From the NCBI GenBank assembly GCA_934457145.1, contig CAKSHP010000037.1, positions 1-12,590 on the forward strand: 12,590 nt of DNA, written 5' to 3'. This document shows positions 1-6,853 of the stretch, in pieces. Position 1 is the stretch's first letter. Every line of letters begins with the position of its first letter. Both the position numbers and the translations under genes were made by a program. The notes beneath the pieces were generated by a model. That model searched no databases. It saw only the letters and a list, made by a program, of their open reading frames with translations, and had not been told where the DNA came from. The stretch is from an uncultured Clostridia bacterium (GTDB lineage: Bacteria; Bacillota; Clostridia; UBA1381; UMGS1253).

Positions 1-58
1 GCATGACATAATCATGCAAAGGCACAATACCAAACTCAGGATTTTCTTCACTTTTCAT
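1..58 (-). CDS. N-terminus of an unidentified gene, cut by the window edge
   Basis: An ATG at 58 reading leftward opens a frame with no stop before the window edge: MKSEENPEFGIVPLHDYVM. AGAGGA lies just upstream of the ATG on the minus strand, closer than ideal (about 2-3 bases) but purine-rich enough to act as a ribosome binding site. Only 19 residues are visible and I do not recognise the family. It has no signal peptide or obvious domain in the visible part. The 1 kb upstream region to its right would be its 5' flank, but I found no convincing minus-strand promoter there. Confidence 0.5.
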   Translation of the reverse strand, partial: MKSEENPEFGIVPLHDYVM

Positions 59-84
59 CTTCCTCTCTTTATTTTTTTATATTT

Positions 85-104
85 AAACAGGCTCCCGCCC
101 GTTT
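85..104. repeat. Short GC-rich hairpin upstream of the partial gene
   Basis: AAACAGGC and GCCCGTTT form an 8-bp inverted repeat with one mismatch around a TCCC loop, in otherwise AT-rich DNA. On the minus strand it falls in the probable 5' leader of the gene at 1-58, about 27 bases before its ATG. It has no good T-tract on either side, so a terminator is not clearly supported. Confidence 0.3.
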
Positions 105-180
105 ATTTCCGGTATAATTTTAACTTTTTTTCACACCTGTTTTTCCCATTTATTTTGTTCTTTCTTTCGCGCCCCACTCC

Positions 181-345
181 GTAGGGCAGGGGTCCCGTCC
201 TGCCGCCCCTCTACACCTTACCTGTGTCCCATACAGCTTTACTCTGCCTCACACACTCAACCTTGTAGGGAAAGGGCTTGCTCTTTCCGCTTCTTTTCAT
301 TCAAATTTCATCTGCATCCACGGCAGGATGGGGCCCCTGTCCTAC
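181..345. repeat. Cluster of three related palindromic repeat units (REP-like)
   Basis: Three GC-rich units sit in AT-rich intergenic DNA. Unit 1 (181-205, plus) begins GTAGGGCAGGGG and ends CCTGCCG. Unit 2 (265-290, plus) begins GTAGGGAAAGGG and ends CTCTTTCCGC. Unit 3 (321-345) is the reverse complement of unit 1 with four mismatches over 25 bases. Each unit is itself an imperfect hairpin bracketed by GTAGG at one end and a C-G-rich end at the other. The shared frame with compensating arms (GGCAGG/CCTGCC, GGAAAG/CTTTCC) suggests a dispersed REP-like family rather than chance. Units 1 and 3 could also pair over about 140 bases as one large hairpin. No transposase gene is adjacent. Confidence 0.65.
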
Positions 346-995
346 AGAAATTAATTTACCTTTTCCCTCAAACAAATCCGCTTTGTTTTTCATCTGTATA
401 TTATTTTAACATATTTTTCTTATCTCTGCATAGTGTAATTTTCACCAAAATTTCGTATTTCAAAAAAATGGCTACCTTGCACAAAAATAAATCATTTTTG
501 AATTAAACATATTTACTTTCAAATAACATTCTAACACATTTTCATTATTAAGTATACCGTAAAATTCACCAAATTTCTCTTCTGATTTTAAATACTTTGC
601 ACAAATAAAACCGTTCTCTTAAATAAGTTATATCACAAAAAAATTCTGATTACTTCACATTTTTTCACACGTTTATTGCAAAATCTCAGATTTTATAAAT
701 TTTTTTGCATTTTTTCCAATATAATTGTTCTAACATAGTAATAATTCTATCATAATCTAATTTGTAATTTCAATTTATTTTTCAGTGTAAATCTTATAAT
801 TTCCGAAACCCTTTTTATAATTTTCAAAACCGTCTTTATTTAAAATCAATATAAAACAGCCCTTTATGCATATCTTCTTATATTAACATTATATAAAACC
901 TTTCCGCTCCTGTCAACGGAATATTTGGTAGACTTGCTGCCGCTTTCTCTTTTCACAGTAGATTTTTTATGTTTTTTGCCGCAAAACTTTTTTCT
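346..995. other. AT-rich intergenic stretch without a recognisable gene
   Basis: I found no supported ORF, tRNA or known RNA here. The plus strand is strikingly T/A-rich with few G residues. Two diverged copies of a pattern occur: TTCACCAAAATTTC followed 36 bases later by TTGCACAAA (441-486), and TTCACCAAATTTC followed 32 bases later by TTGCACAAA (565-605). These may be old duplicated sites or chance similarity in low-complexity DNA. The remainder could be a long 5' region of either flanking gene. Confidence 0.45.
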
Positions 996-997
996 TA

Positions 998-1026
998 TTG
1001 CATTTTTGCCACACTTATGCTATACT
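998..1026 (+). promoter_or_regulatory. Predicted promoter of trmL
   Basis: TTGCAT (998-1003) and TATACT (1021-1026) are separated by 17 bases. TGC directly precedes the -10 box, giving an extended -10 element. Transcription would start near 1033, about 27 bases before the TTG start codon. Confidence 0.65.
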
Positions 1027-1059
1027 TTTTATGAAACTACAGCTTTGAGGTGATCTTTT

Positions 1060-1557
1060 TTGAGTTTTAATATTGTTTTGCACGAACCGGAAATTCCACA
1101 GAACACCGGCAACATTGCCCGCACCTGCGCCGCAACGCACAGCCGTCTGCATATTATAAAACCAATGGGATTTTCGGTCGATGATAAATATTTAAAGCGC
1201 GCCGGTCTTGACTACTGGCACCTTCTCGACATCACATACTATGAAAATCTTAACGATTTTTTTGAAAAAAACAAAAACATAACCTGTTACTTTGCAACAA
1301 CAAAAGCGCCCAATATCCACAGCGATATAACATTTAAAGACGGCGACTATATCATGTTCGGCAAAGAAACAAAAGGCCTTCCCGAAAAACTTTTGCACGA
1401 TAACAAAGATTGTTGTATGCGTATTCCGATGCTTGATGAGGCGCGCAGCTTAAATCTTTCAAATTCCGTTGCAATAATCTTGTATGAAGCGCTTCGCCAA
1501 ACCGGCTACAGCTCCTTACAAACCCGGGGCCGGCTAACAAAATTCAGCTGGGATTGA
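1060..1557 (+). CDS. trmL: tRNA (cytidine/uridine-34-2'-O)-methyltransferase TrmL (SPOUT family)
   Basis: TrmL methylates the ribose 2'-OH of the wobble base (position 34) in tRNA-Leu isoacceptors, using S-adenosylmethionine in the cytoplasm. The 165-residue product matches the compact single-domain size of the family and carries its SPOUT knot motifs: the N-terminal NIVLHEPEIPQNTGNIARTC stretch (residues 4-23, with N15 and R21), FGKETKGLP (100-108), and RIPM with SLNLSNSVAIILYE (121-143). The start is TTG at 1060, placed seven bases after GAGGTG (1047-1052); no better ATG fits. It has its own promoter. No clear intrinsic terminator follows, so readthrough into the DegV gene 143 bases downstream is possible. 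A tRNA-Leu(UAA) gene, the kind of substrate the enzyme uses, lies later in the window, but that proximity is probably coincidental. Confidence 0.93.
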   Translation: MSFNIVLHEPEIPQNTGNIARTCAATHSRLHIIKPMGFSVDDKYLKRAGLDYWHLLDITYYENLNDFFEKNKNITCYFATTKAPNIHSDITFKDGDYIMFGKETKGLPEKLLHDNKDCCMRIPMLDEARSLNLSNSVAIILYEALRQTGYSSLQTRGRLTKFSWD

Positions 1558-1631
1558 TTTTTTACGCACTTAAAATTTTCTGCACCAAAAAATGTGTATC
1601 AAATTTTAAACGCTAAATCAGCCAAATTTTT

Positions 1632-1663
1632 TTTACACTTATTGAATTTTATTTTTTTATAAT
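1632..1663 (+). promoter_or_regulatory. Possible weak promoter of the DegV gene
   Basis: A perfect TATAAT lies at 1658-1663, but the nearest -35-like box, TTTACA (1632-1637), is 20 bases away, longer than the ideal 17. The -10 stands about 38 bases before the ATG. The gene may also be read from the trmL promoter. Confidence 0.35.
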
Positions 1664-1700
1664 AAAATATTTTTAATTAAATTTGAAAGGAAGATTAAAA

Positions 1701-2591
1701 ATGCTTAAAATAAAATACATTGTTGACGCAACTGCCGATATGCCGGCAGAATTTGCAAAAGAAAACGATATACATATCATAGGAGTTCCCGTAACCTTTG
1801 AAGACGGAACAACTCTTGTCGATCCTTTTGATTTAAAAGACGGCGAGTTTTATAAGCTTCTCGAAAGCCATAAGGATATCCCCAAAACGTCTCAGCCCTC
1901 TCTTGCCCTTATGCAGGATATTTTCGAAAGCTATGTAAATGATTATGATGCAATCATATATATAACAATGTCTTCTTTTGGAAGCGGCACATACAATGCC
2001 GCGAATATCGCCAAGGCAAATGTTTTGGAAAATCACCCGAACGCTAAAATCGAGATTATAGACTCAAGAGCTTATTCTTTATTTATATTGTTTATGGTTG
2101 AAGAAGCAATTAAGCTGCAAAAAGAAGGTAAAACCTTAAAAGAAATCGCCGAAGGCGCAAAAATGCGCCGCCGCTATACCGATATATGCGTTATTGTCGA
2201 CACTTTAAAATATCTTGAAAAAGGCGGCAGAATAAACAAAGCAAGCCTTATTGCCGGAACCCTTCTCGACTTAAAGCCCGTACTCGCCGTAAGAGGCGGA
2301 GTTATGGAATCGATAGACAAATTCCGCGGCAGTAAAACGGTTATCTCAAAAATGATAAAAAAAATCAAAACAATGGATGTTGACTTAAACGAACCCCGTT
2401 TTTCAATCGTTGATACCGGTATACCCGAAAAGGTGCAGCAAATTAAAGAAGCTCTGAGCGAAAATTTTGAAAACTCAGAAGTTTTGCATCATTCAACAAT
2501 CGGCGCAACAGTTGCAACCCATATAGGTCCCGGAACCTTTGCGGTATTCTTTAAAACAAACTCTCCGCAAAAGGTGTATGATGAAGATTAA
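1701..2591 (+). CDS. DegV family (FakB-like) fatty-acid-binding protein
   Basis: DegV proteins bind a long-chain fatty acid; FakB members present it to the kinase FakA for incorporation into phospholipid. Here the fatty-acid role is inferred from the family, and no FakA-type kinase lies in the window. The 296-residue product shows the family landmarks in order: IVDATADMP (7-15), TSQPS (63-67), the ligand-pocket segment SSFGSGTYNAA (91-101), IIDSR (119-123), KGGRIN (174-179), and the C-terminal THIGPGT (273-279). An in-frame TTG at 1683 would add six residues, but that leader contains the ribosome binding site AAGGAAG (1687-1693), seven bases before ATG 1701, so ATG is chosen. There is no signal peptide; the protein is cytoplasmic. 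A strong hairpin terminator follows. Confidence 0.92.
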   Translation: MLKIKYIVDATADMPAEFAKENDIHIIGVPVTFEDGTTLVDPFDLKDGEFYKLLESHKDIPKTSQPSLALMQDIFESYVNDYDAIIYITMSSFGSGTYNAANIAKANVLENHPNAKIEIIDSRAYSLFILFMVEEAIKLQKEGKTLKEIAEGAKMRRRYTDICVIVDTLKYLEKGGRINKASLIAGTLLDLKPVLAVRGGVMESIDKFRGSKTVISKMIKKIKTMDVDLNEPRFSIVDTGIPEKVQQIKEALSENFENSEVLHHSTIGATVATHIGPGTFAVFFKTNSPQKVYDED

Positions 2592-2610
2592 TTAAAAAAA
2601 TCAAAAATAT

Positions 2611-2660
2611 GCGCGAAAGAAGCAAACAGATTTAATTTTGCTTCTCCCGCGCTTTATTTG
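2611..2660. terminator. Bidirectional terminator between the DegV gene and the FAD oxidoreductase gene
   Basis: A 16-bp stem (2611-2626 with 2637-2652, GCGCG...GCAAA against TTTGC...CGCGC, two mismatches) encloses a 10-base loop. On the plus strand it is followed by TTTATTTG. On the minus strand it is followed by a T-rich run (the complement of 2591-2610). It therefore serves both convergent genes. Confidence 0.85.
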
Positions 2661-2725
2661 TTATAATAATTTTTTGTCAAAATGTCTTTTTCTTGAAAAT
2701 TATAAATTCAAAAGCTTTATACGCC

Positions 2726-4003
2726 TTATAAATATTTTTGAATTTCTTTTGCGTCAACGCTTCTTACCAATATATCATTTTTGCATGCTATCGCCGCAGC
2801 AGCACCCGCTGCCTCGCCCATCGCCGCACAAATCGGCATAACGCGGTAGTTTGAATGCGCCATATGCGTGCCGGAAATGTTTCTTCCGGCAAGCAAAAGC
2901 GCGTCAATTTTTATCGGCACAAGCGAGCGGTACGGAATAGTGTATCCCGAAATTTTCGGGAATTTTTTTTGAACGCCCGTTTCGTCAAGTCCGCTGCCTG
3001 AAATGTTATGCACATCAAAATTAAATTTCGCACCGCGCACAACCCAGTCTTCAAACACTCTTGATGCTAAAATATCGTTTTCATTTAAAACATACTCGCC
3101 CTTAAAATGTCTCGTTTCTCTTATTCCCATAAGCGAAGCCGAACTTATAATAAAGCAGTTTTCATACCCCGGAACAAATTTTTGCAAAAACTTTGCAATA
3201 TACTCAAACTGCGAACGGCAAACAATCTCCGCCTTTGTAAGATCGTCTGCGTTAGTGCCGTCAATATCTATGCAGTTTGTCATGTTGCACGTTACAACTC
3301 CCGGCAGCGTTGTCGGATATAATAAAACGTGTCCTGCCGGAAACGGTATGTGTTTTTTTGCAAGTGCCTGAAGCTCGCCGTTCGGCGTTTCATATGTGCT
3401 TTCAAACGAACCTAAAAACACCGCTCTTTTTAAATCCACTCCGCCAACTTTAAACATTATTGTTGCCGGCTGCATTTTGTGATCGCTTTCGCGCCCGAGC
3501 GTAAACTCTGCCCCGGCTTTATAAGCAGCATCGCCGTCGCCTGTTGCGTCTATAACGGTTTTCGCCAAAATAACCTGTCTGCCGGATTTATTTTCCGTTA
3601 TAACACCTGTCACTTTGTCGCCCTCTTTAACAACGTCCGACACAAAGGTATAAAGAAGTATTTTTGCGCCCGCGTCCGAAAGCATTTTCAAAAAAAGAGT
3701 TTTAAGCTTTTCCGGCTCTATCAAAACGCTTAATTCTTCTTTATCTTCGCCCTCGTTTAGCTTTGTGCTCTCCAAAAGAATTTCTTTATACAATTTTGAA
3801 TTTGCGTTTCCCGTCCAGTGGCTCATAAGTCCCGCTGTCGCAATTCCGCCAACGGCGCCCTGCTGCTCAATAATCATCGTTTTTGCCCCCATGCGCGCAG
3901 CCTTTATCGCCGCGCAAACGCCCGCCGGTCCCGCACCGCACACCAAAACGTCAACCTCATCTTTTATTGGCAGCTGCTTTTTTTCTTCTGTGTAAAATTT
4001 CAT
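2726..4003 (-). CDS. FAD-dependent oxidoreductase (FAD_oxidored family)
   Basis: A 425-residue flavoprotein of the FAD_oxidored type. The N-terminus has the dinucleotide-binding Rossmann signature DVLVCGAGPAGVCAAIKAARMG (18-39) ending at E46, followed by GAVGGIATAGL (49-59). The second FAD-contact motif, VIDATGDGDAAYKAGAE, begins at 150. The C-terminal signature LLLAGRNISGTHMAH then YRVMP runs from about 369 to 390. These place it as an FAD enzyme, but the sequence does not show the substrate; family members act on varied, often carbohydrate-related or unknown, compounds. There is no signal peptide. The ATG at 4003 follows a CAGGGGGGAA ribosome binding site nine bases upstream. It is transcribed divergently from a PocR-AraC regulator, its probable controller, and shares a terminator with the DegV gene. 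Confidence 0.85.
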   Translation of the reverse strand: MKFYTEEKKQLPIKDEVDVLVCGAGPAGVCAAIKAARMGAKTMIIEQQGAVGGIATAGLMSHWTGNANSKLYKEILLESTKLNEGEDKEELSVLIEPEKLKTLFLKMLSDAGAKILLYTFVSDVVKEGDKVTGVITENKSGRQVILAKTVIDATGDGDAAYKAGAEFTLGRESDHKMQPATIMFKVGGVDLKRAVFLGSFESTYETPNGELQALAKKHIPFPAGHVLLYPTTLPGVVTCNMTNCIDIDGTNADDLTKAEIVCRSQFEYIAKFLQKFVPGYENCFIISSASLMGIRETRHFKGEYVLNENDILASRVFEDWVVRGAKFNFDVHNISGSGLDETGVQKKFPKISGYTIPYRSLVPIKIDALLLAGRNISGTHMAHSNYRVMPICAAMGEAAGAAAAIACKNDILVRSVDAKEIQKYL

Positions 4004-4040
4004 TTTTATTTTCCCCCCTGAAAAATTTATTTGTTATCTA

Positions 4041-4069
4041 TTTACAAACCTTTAAAAATATTATATAAT
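4041..4069 (+). promoter_or_regulatory. Predicted promoter of the PocR-AraC regulator gene
   Basis: TTTACA (4041-4046), a 17-base spacer and TATAAT (4064-4069) match a sigma-A promoter, about 76 bases before the GTG start. The -10 region ATTATATAAT is self-complementary, so it could also act as the -10 box for the divergent oxidoreductase gene. No good minus-strand -35 box is present, which fits an activator-dependent target promoter. Confidence 0.6.
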
Positions 4070-4144
4070 TATTTTTGAAAATAAGCCTTAAAAATTCTGC
4101 ACAAAAGCTATAAAAAAATGCACGGACAAAAAAGAGGTGAGCTT

Positions 4145-5026
4145 GTGGTAGGCGCAATTATCGATTACATAAAATTTTTAAAATCGGATTTTAACTTCAA
4201 TATAACTATCCATGAAAAATCCGGCAGACTTTTGCGCCTTGATCCGGCGCTTGTTGAATATAACATACACCAAACCCCGTACTGTCTCTGCGTTAAAAGT
4301 GTGCATGAGCTTTGGGACATGTGCGTAAAAAAGCAGTGGAAGGTTTACGAAAAAGCAAAAAAATGCGATATTTTTTACGGCAGCTGTTATGCCGGTATGG
4401 AAGAATTTGTTCTTCCGATAAAAAACGGCGATGAGGTGTGCGGCTTTGTGAGCGTTTGCGGTTACTGCAAAGACTTTAACCAAGCTGAAAAAAAGATAAT
4501 GAGCTTTGCTGATAAATACCGTCTCTTGCCTGACATTCTTCTTAATGCTTACCAAAACAGCACAAGCTCCGACATCCCGAACGAAAAAACCGTTAAAACG
4601 CTTATAACCCCGCTTTGCGCAATGCTCGAGCTTTTATATGTAAAAAGCGAAAAATACTTTTCCGATGTTGATATGGGATATGAGGCAAGCTATATCTATG
4701 CCCATGTTGTTGCATATTTAAAAAAAGCATATCAAACGAAAGTAACCTTAAAAGACCTAAGCGCACTGTGTCACTGCAGCAATTCATATATAAGCCATCT
4801 TTTTAAAAAAAGCTGCGGTATGTCGATAAGCCGCTACACAAACCTGCTCCGTTTAACCGAAGCCAAAAAACTTTTAAAAAACACGCATATTTCAATCAAG
4901 CAGATTTCCGAACGCACCGGCTTTTCCGACTCAAACTATTTTTCAAACTCATTTAAAAAAGAGTTCGGCATATCCGCCAGCGAATACAGAAAACAAAAAG
5001 AAACGAAAGAGGAACAGCAATCATGA
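4145..5026 (+). CDS. AraC-family transcriptional regulator with N-terminal PocR-like sensor domain
   Basis: A 293-residue one-component regulator. The N-terminal 170 residues or so resemble the PocR sensory domain: a Cys-rich segment ending in SCYAGMEEFVLPI, then GDEVCGFVSVCGYC. Ligands of PocR domains are usually small organic compounds; this one is unknown. The last 100 residues form an AraC DNA-binding domain with two helix-turn-helix units, VTLKDLSALCHCSNSYISHLFK and then ISIKQISERTGFSDSNYFSNSFKKEFGISASEYR. An ATG at 4118 is in frame but has no ribosome binding site. GTG at 4145 lies seven bases after AGAGG (4133-4137) and is preferred. The stop overlaps the next gene by four bases (ATGA), so the two are co-translated. 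Divergence from the FAD oxidoreductase gene suggests it controls that gene. Confidence 0.85.
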   Translation: MVGAIIDYIKFLKSDFNFNITIHEKSGRLLRLDPALVEYNIHQTPYCLCVKSVHELWDMCVKKQWKVYEKAKKCDIFYGSCYAGMEEFVLPIKNGDEVCGFVSVCGYCKDFNQAEKKIMSFADKYRLLPDILLNAYQNSTSSDIPNEKTVKTLITPLCAMLELLYVKSEKYFSDVDMGYEASYIYAHVVAYLKKAYQTKVTLKDLSALCHCSNSYISHLFKKSCGMSISRYTNLLRLTEAKKLLKNTHISIKQISERTGFSDSNYFSNSFKKEFGISASEYRKQKETKEEQQS

Positions 5027-5583
5027 ACGTATACGACTTTGACAAAACAATCTATAACGGAGACTCAACCTTTGATTTTTACAGGTTTTGTTTAAAACGC
5101 CACCCGAAAATAATTTTGCATCTCCCCTCTTTGCTTTTTAACTATTGCATCTTTTTGCTAAAACGCATCTCAAAAACCGAATTTAAAGAGCGCATGTATA
5201 AATTTTTAACCGATATTGACGATATCGATTTTGAAATTAAATCGTTCTGGGATAAAAACATAAAAAAAATCAAAAATTTTTATAAACGCTCCCAAAAGGC
5301 CGACGATGTTATAATCTCTGCCTCTCCCGAATTTTTAATCATTCCGGCATGTCAAAGAATTAACATCCGCTATGCCTATGCCTCAAAAGTAAATAAACAC
5401 ACAGGAAAATACACCGGCATAAACTGCCACGGAAAAGAAAAGGTAAACCGCTTTTACTCCGCCTTTCCAAACGGCGTTATCGATAATTTTTACTCCGATT
5501 CCTATTCCGACACTCCCCTTGCCAAATTAGCCAAAAACAGCTATATAGTTTCGGGCGAGAATTTAAAAGCCTGGAAATTTTAG
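5023..5583 (+). CDS. HAD-superfamily phosphatase (subfamily IB-like)
   Basis: A 186-residue haloacid-dehalogenase fold hydrolase, probably a phosphatase related to the phosphoserine-phosphatase branch (IB). Motif I is YDFDKT (4-9), with D5 the nucleophile and D7 the general acid/base. Motif II is S99 in ISASPE. Motif III is a lysine in HGKEK (138 or 140). Motif IV is SDSYSDTP (158-165), giving D159 and D163 for magnesium. The cap region (28-90) includes a hydrophobic helix-rich stretch around 30-46 that could touch a lipid-like or membrane substrate, though it is not a clear membrane span. It starts at the ATG of an ATGA overlap with the regulator gene, so it belongs to that operon. The substrate is unknown. 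The gene ends two bases short of the convergent regulator gene's stop. Confidence 0.85.
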   Translation: MNVYDFDKTIYNGDSTFDFYRFCLKRHPKIILHLPSLLFNYCIFLLKRISKTEFKERMYKFLTDIDDIDFEIKSFWDKNIKKIKNFYKRSQKADDVIISASPEFLIIPACQRINIRYAYASKVNKHTGKYTGINCHGKEKVNRFYSAFPNGVIDNFYSDSYSDTPLAKLAKNSYIVSGENLKAWKF

Positions 5584-5585
5584 CT

Positions 5586-6653
5586 TTAAAACTCACAGCT
5601 AAGATAATTTTTAACCAGGTCTGTGAGTTTTTTAATGCTCTCCATTCCGCTTGCGCCAAGGAGGCGTTTTATTTTGTATTTAACCGAACTTTCCGACATA
5701 AACAGCTCCTCTGCAATTTCCGCATACGAACTTTTTTTGCATATCCTGTTTAGCATCTTTAAATCCGTTTCGTCACATATGCGAAGAAGTTTTTCCAGTG
5801 CCTGAATTTCATGTATGTTTAAATCAAGCGCAAACACATTGTCCAAATCCGGCTTTAACTCACCAAAATCTTCATTTTCTTTATATAAAATATTATCTGT
5901 TGACTGTGCGCTTATAATTTTGCAGGGTATGTTAACAGTTATTGAAACCGCTTCCGCCGAAAGCGAAAGCATGCGGCACAAATCCACCGCCCAGCCCCCT
6001 AAAAGTTCATGTTTAAGAGTTATCGTTGTAAGGCTCGGTTTAAATATTTTCCCCAAAACGGATTCGCCGTACGTTAATACATACAAATTCCCGGGCACTT
6101 TAAATTTCGTTTCTTTAAGTCTGTGCATCAGATAAATTGCCGATATATAATTTGTGCAAATCACTGCGTCGTAATTTTCAGCTTTTTTTATAAACTTTCC
6201 AAAGCAATCCTCCATGCCGGTTTTCCCTGAATTTATAAAAATATCTTCTTTCTTAAAATAACCTGCCTTCACCGTGTCGGCATATGAATTTAGGTTCACC
6301 GCATACAGCGCACATTTTTCTCTGCCGCAGCTTTTTAAATATTTTAACGCTTCCTTTGTTGCTAAATTATGGTCAATTAAAACATAACTCGCATTCTGCG
6401 CTGTCTGCATCGGCTGACAGTTCACAACAATGCATCTTATATCATATGCCGACGCTTTTTTTATTACAGCGCTCACCCACACGGGCGATGTGCCTATAAT
6501 AACCAATATGTCAATATTTTCGTTTATCTTATCTTCGGTTAAAAAATTTCTTTTATATCTTAAATGCGCCGCTTTCTTTAAAAGTCCGCAAAGCGTTTCT
6601 TTGCACCAAACCGTGTTTTCGTATTCCGGCTCCGTTATAATATTTACCGTCAT
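5586..6653 (-). CDS. Transcriptional regulator: LacI-like sensor domain plus C-terminal LuxR-like HTH
   Basis: A 355-residue protein with inverted LacI logic. Most of the N-terminal 270 residues resemble the periplasmic-binding-protein-like effector domain of LacI regulators: IRCIVVNCQP, then YVLIDHNLATKEALKYLKSCG, DAVICTNYISAIYLMHRL, KVPGNLYVLTYGES and SLTTITLKHELLGGWAVDL, all in LacI order. DNA binding is placed at the C-terminus instead, where SYAEIAEELFMSESSVKYKIKRLL (about 309-332) fits a LuxR/GerE helix-turn-helix. LacI proteins normally have an N-terminal HTH, and none is present here. The ATG at 6653 follows AGGGGAAGG at a rather long 13-base spacing; no better in-frame start is seen. 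It is divergent from the DUF5107-TPR gene, its probable target. A sugar or sugar-like ligand is inferred. Confidence 0.8.
   Translation of the reverse strand: MTVNIITEPEYENTVWCKETLCGLLKKAAHLRYKRNFLTEDKINENIDILVIIGTSPVWVSAVIKKASAYDIRCIVVNCQPMQTAQNASYVLIDHNLATKEALKYLKSCGREKCALYAVNLNSYADTVKAGYFKKEDIFINSGKTGMEDCFGKFIKKAENYDAVICTNYISAIYLMHRLKETKFKVPGNLYVLTYGESVLGKIFKPSLTTITLKHELLGGWAVDLCRMLSLSAEAVSITVNIPCKIISAQSTDNILYKENEDFGELKPDLDNVFALDLNIHEIQALEKLLRICDETDLKMLNRICKKSSYAEIAEELFMSESSVKYKIKRLLGASGMESIKKLTDLVKNYLSCEF
5588..5634 (+). terminator. Terminator of the regulator-HAD operon, inside the 3' end of the convergent gene
   Basis: AAAACTCACAG (5588-5598) pairs perfectly with CTGTGAGTTTT (5621-5631) across a 22-base loop, and the right arm runs into TTTTTT on the plus strand. 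The hairpin starts within the stop codon of the minus-strand regulator gene and encodes its last residues, so the sequence is doubly used. Confidence 0.65.
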
Positions 6654-6718
6654 AAAATTTTCACTTACCTTCCCCTGAAAAATCAGACTTTGCTTTTTTT
6701 GTATAAAACACCAATATA

Positions 6719-6747
6719 ATTATATAACACTTTATTTAATTATTCAA
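6719..6747 (-). promoter_or_regulatory. Predicted promoter of the LacI/LuxR-type regulator gene
   Basis: On the minus strand, TTGAAT (6747-6742) and TATAAT (6724-6719) are separated by 17 bases. Transcription would begin near 6712, about 60 bases before the ATG. Confidence 0.65.
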
Positions 6748-6768
6748 ACTAATTTTTATGAATATTTT

Positions 6769-6783
6769 GCAAATATATTTGTC
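6769..6783. promoter_or_regulatory. Candidate operator 1: GCAAATATATTTGTC
   Basis: It contains the perfect 12-base palindrome CAAATATATTTG (6770-6781), ending two bases before the -35 box of the DUF5107-gene promoter. A near-identical element recurs at 6821-6837, about 53 bases away centre to centre (close to five helical turns). Confidence 0.5.
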
Positions 6784-6812
6784 TTGATTATAAAATCCGG
6801 TGTGTATAAAAT
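6784..6812 (+). promoter_or_regulatory. Predicted promoter of the DUF5107-TPR gene
   Basis: TTGATT (6784-6789) and TAAAAT (6807-6812) are 17 bases apart. Overlapping TATAAA and TATAAT alternatives exist, but their spacings (15 and 22) are poorer. The start would fall near 6819, just before candidate operator 2. Confidence 0.5.
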
Positions 6813-6820
6813 ATAATTAT

Positions 6821-6837
6821 GCAAATAAAAATTTGTC
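6821..6837. promoter_or_regulatory. Candidate operator 2: GCAAATAAAAATTTGTC
   Basis: This inverted repeat, CAAAT-AAAA-ATTTG, has the same flanking G and TC as operator 1 but a four-base instead of two-base centre. It lies in the predicted 5' untranslated region, directly before the GGAGG ribosome binding site (6840-6844) of the DUF5107-TPR gene. Confidence 0.45.
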
Positions 6838-6853
6838 ATGGAGGATTAAATAA

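Noticed and set aside
1565..1615. TTAAAATTT...AAATTTTAA inverted repeat after trmL as a terminator
   Set aside because: The arms contain only A and T, the loop is long and no T-tract follows, so termination is not supported.
1683..1700. TTG at 1683 as start of the DegV protein
   Set aside because: The added six codons consist of the ribosome binding site of ATG 1701, and family members start near the latter position.
3003..3371. 122-codon plus-strand open frame inside the FAD oxidoreductase gene
   Set aside because: It is antisense to conserved flavoprotein sequence, with no start signal and no family resemblance.
4118..4144. ATG at 4118 as start of the PocR-AraC regulator
   Set aside because: No ribosome binding site precedes it, and the strong AGAGGTGA site lies inside this extension, pointing to GTG 4145.
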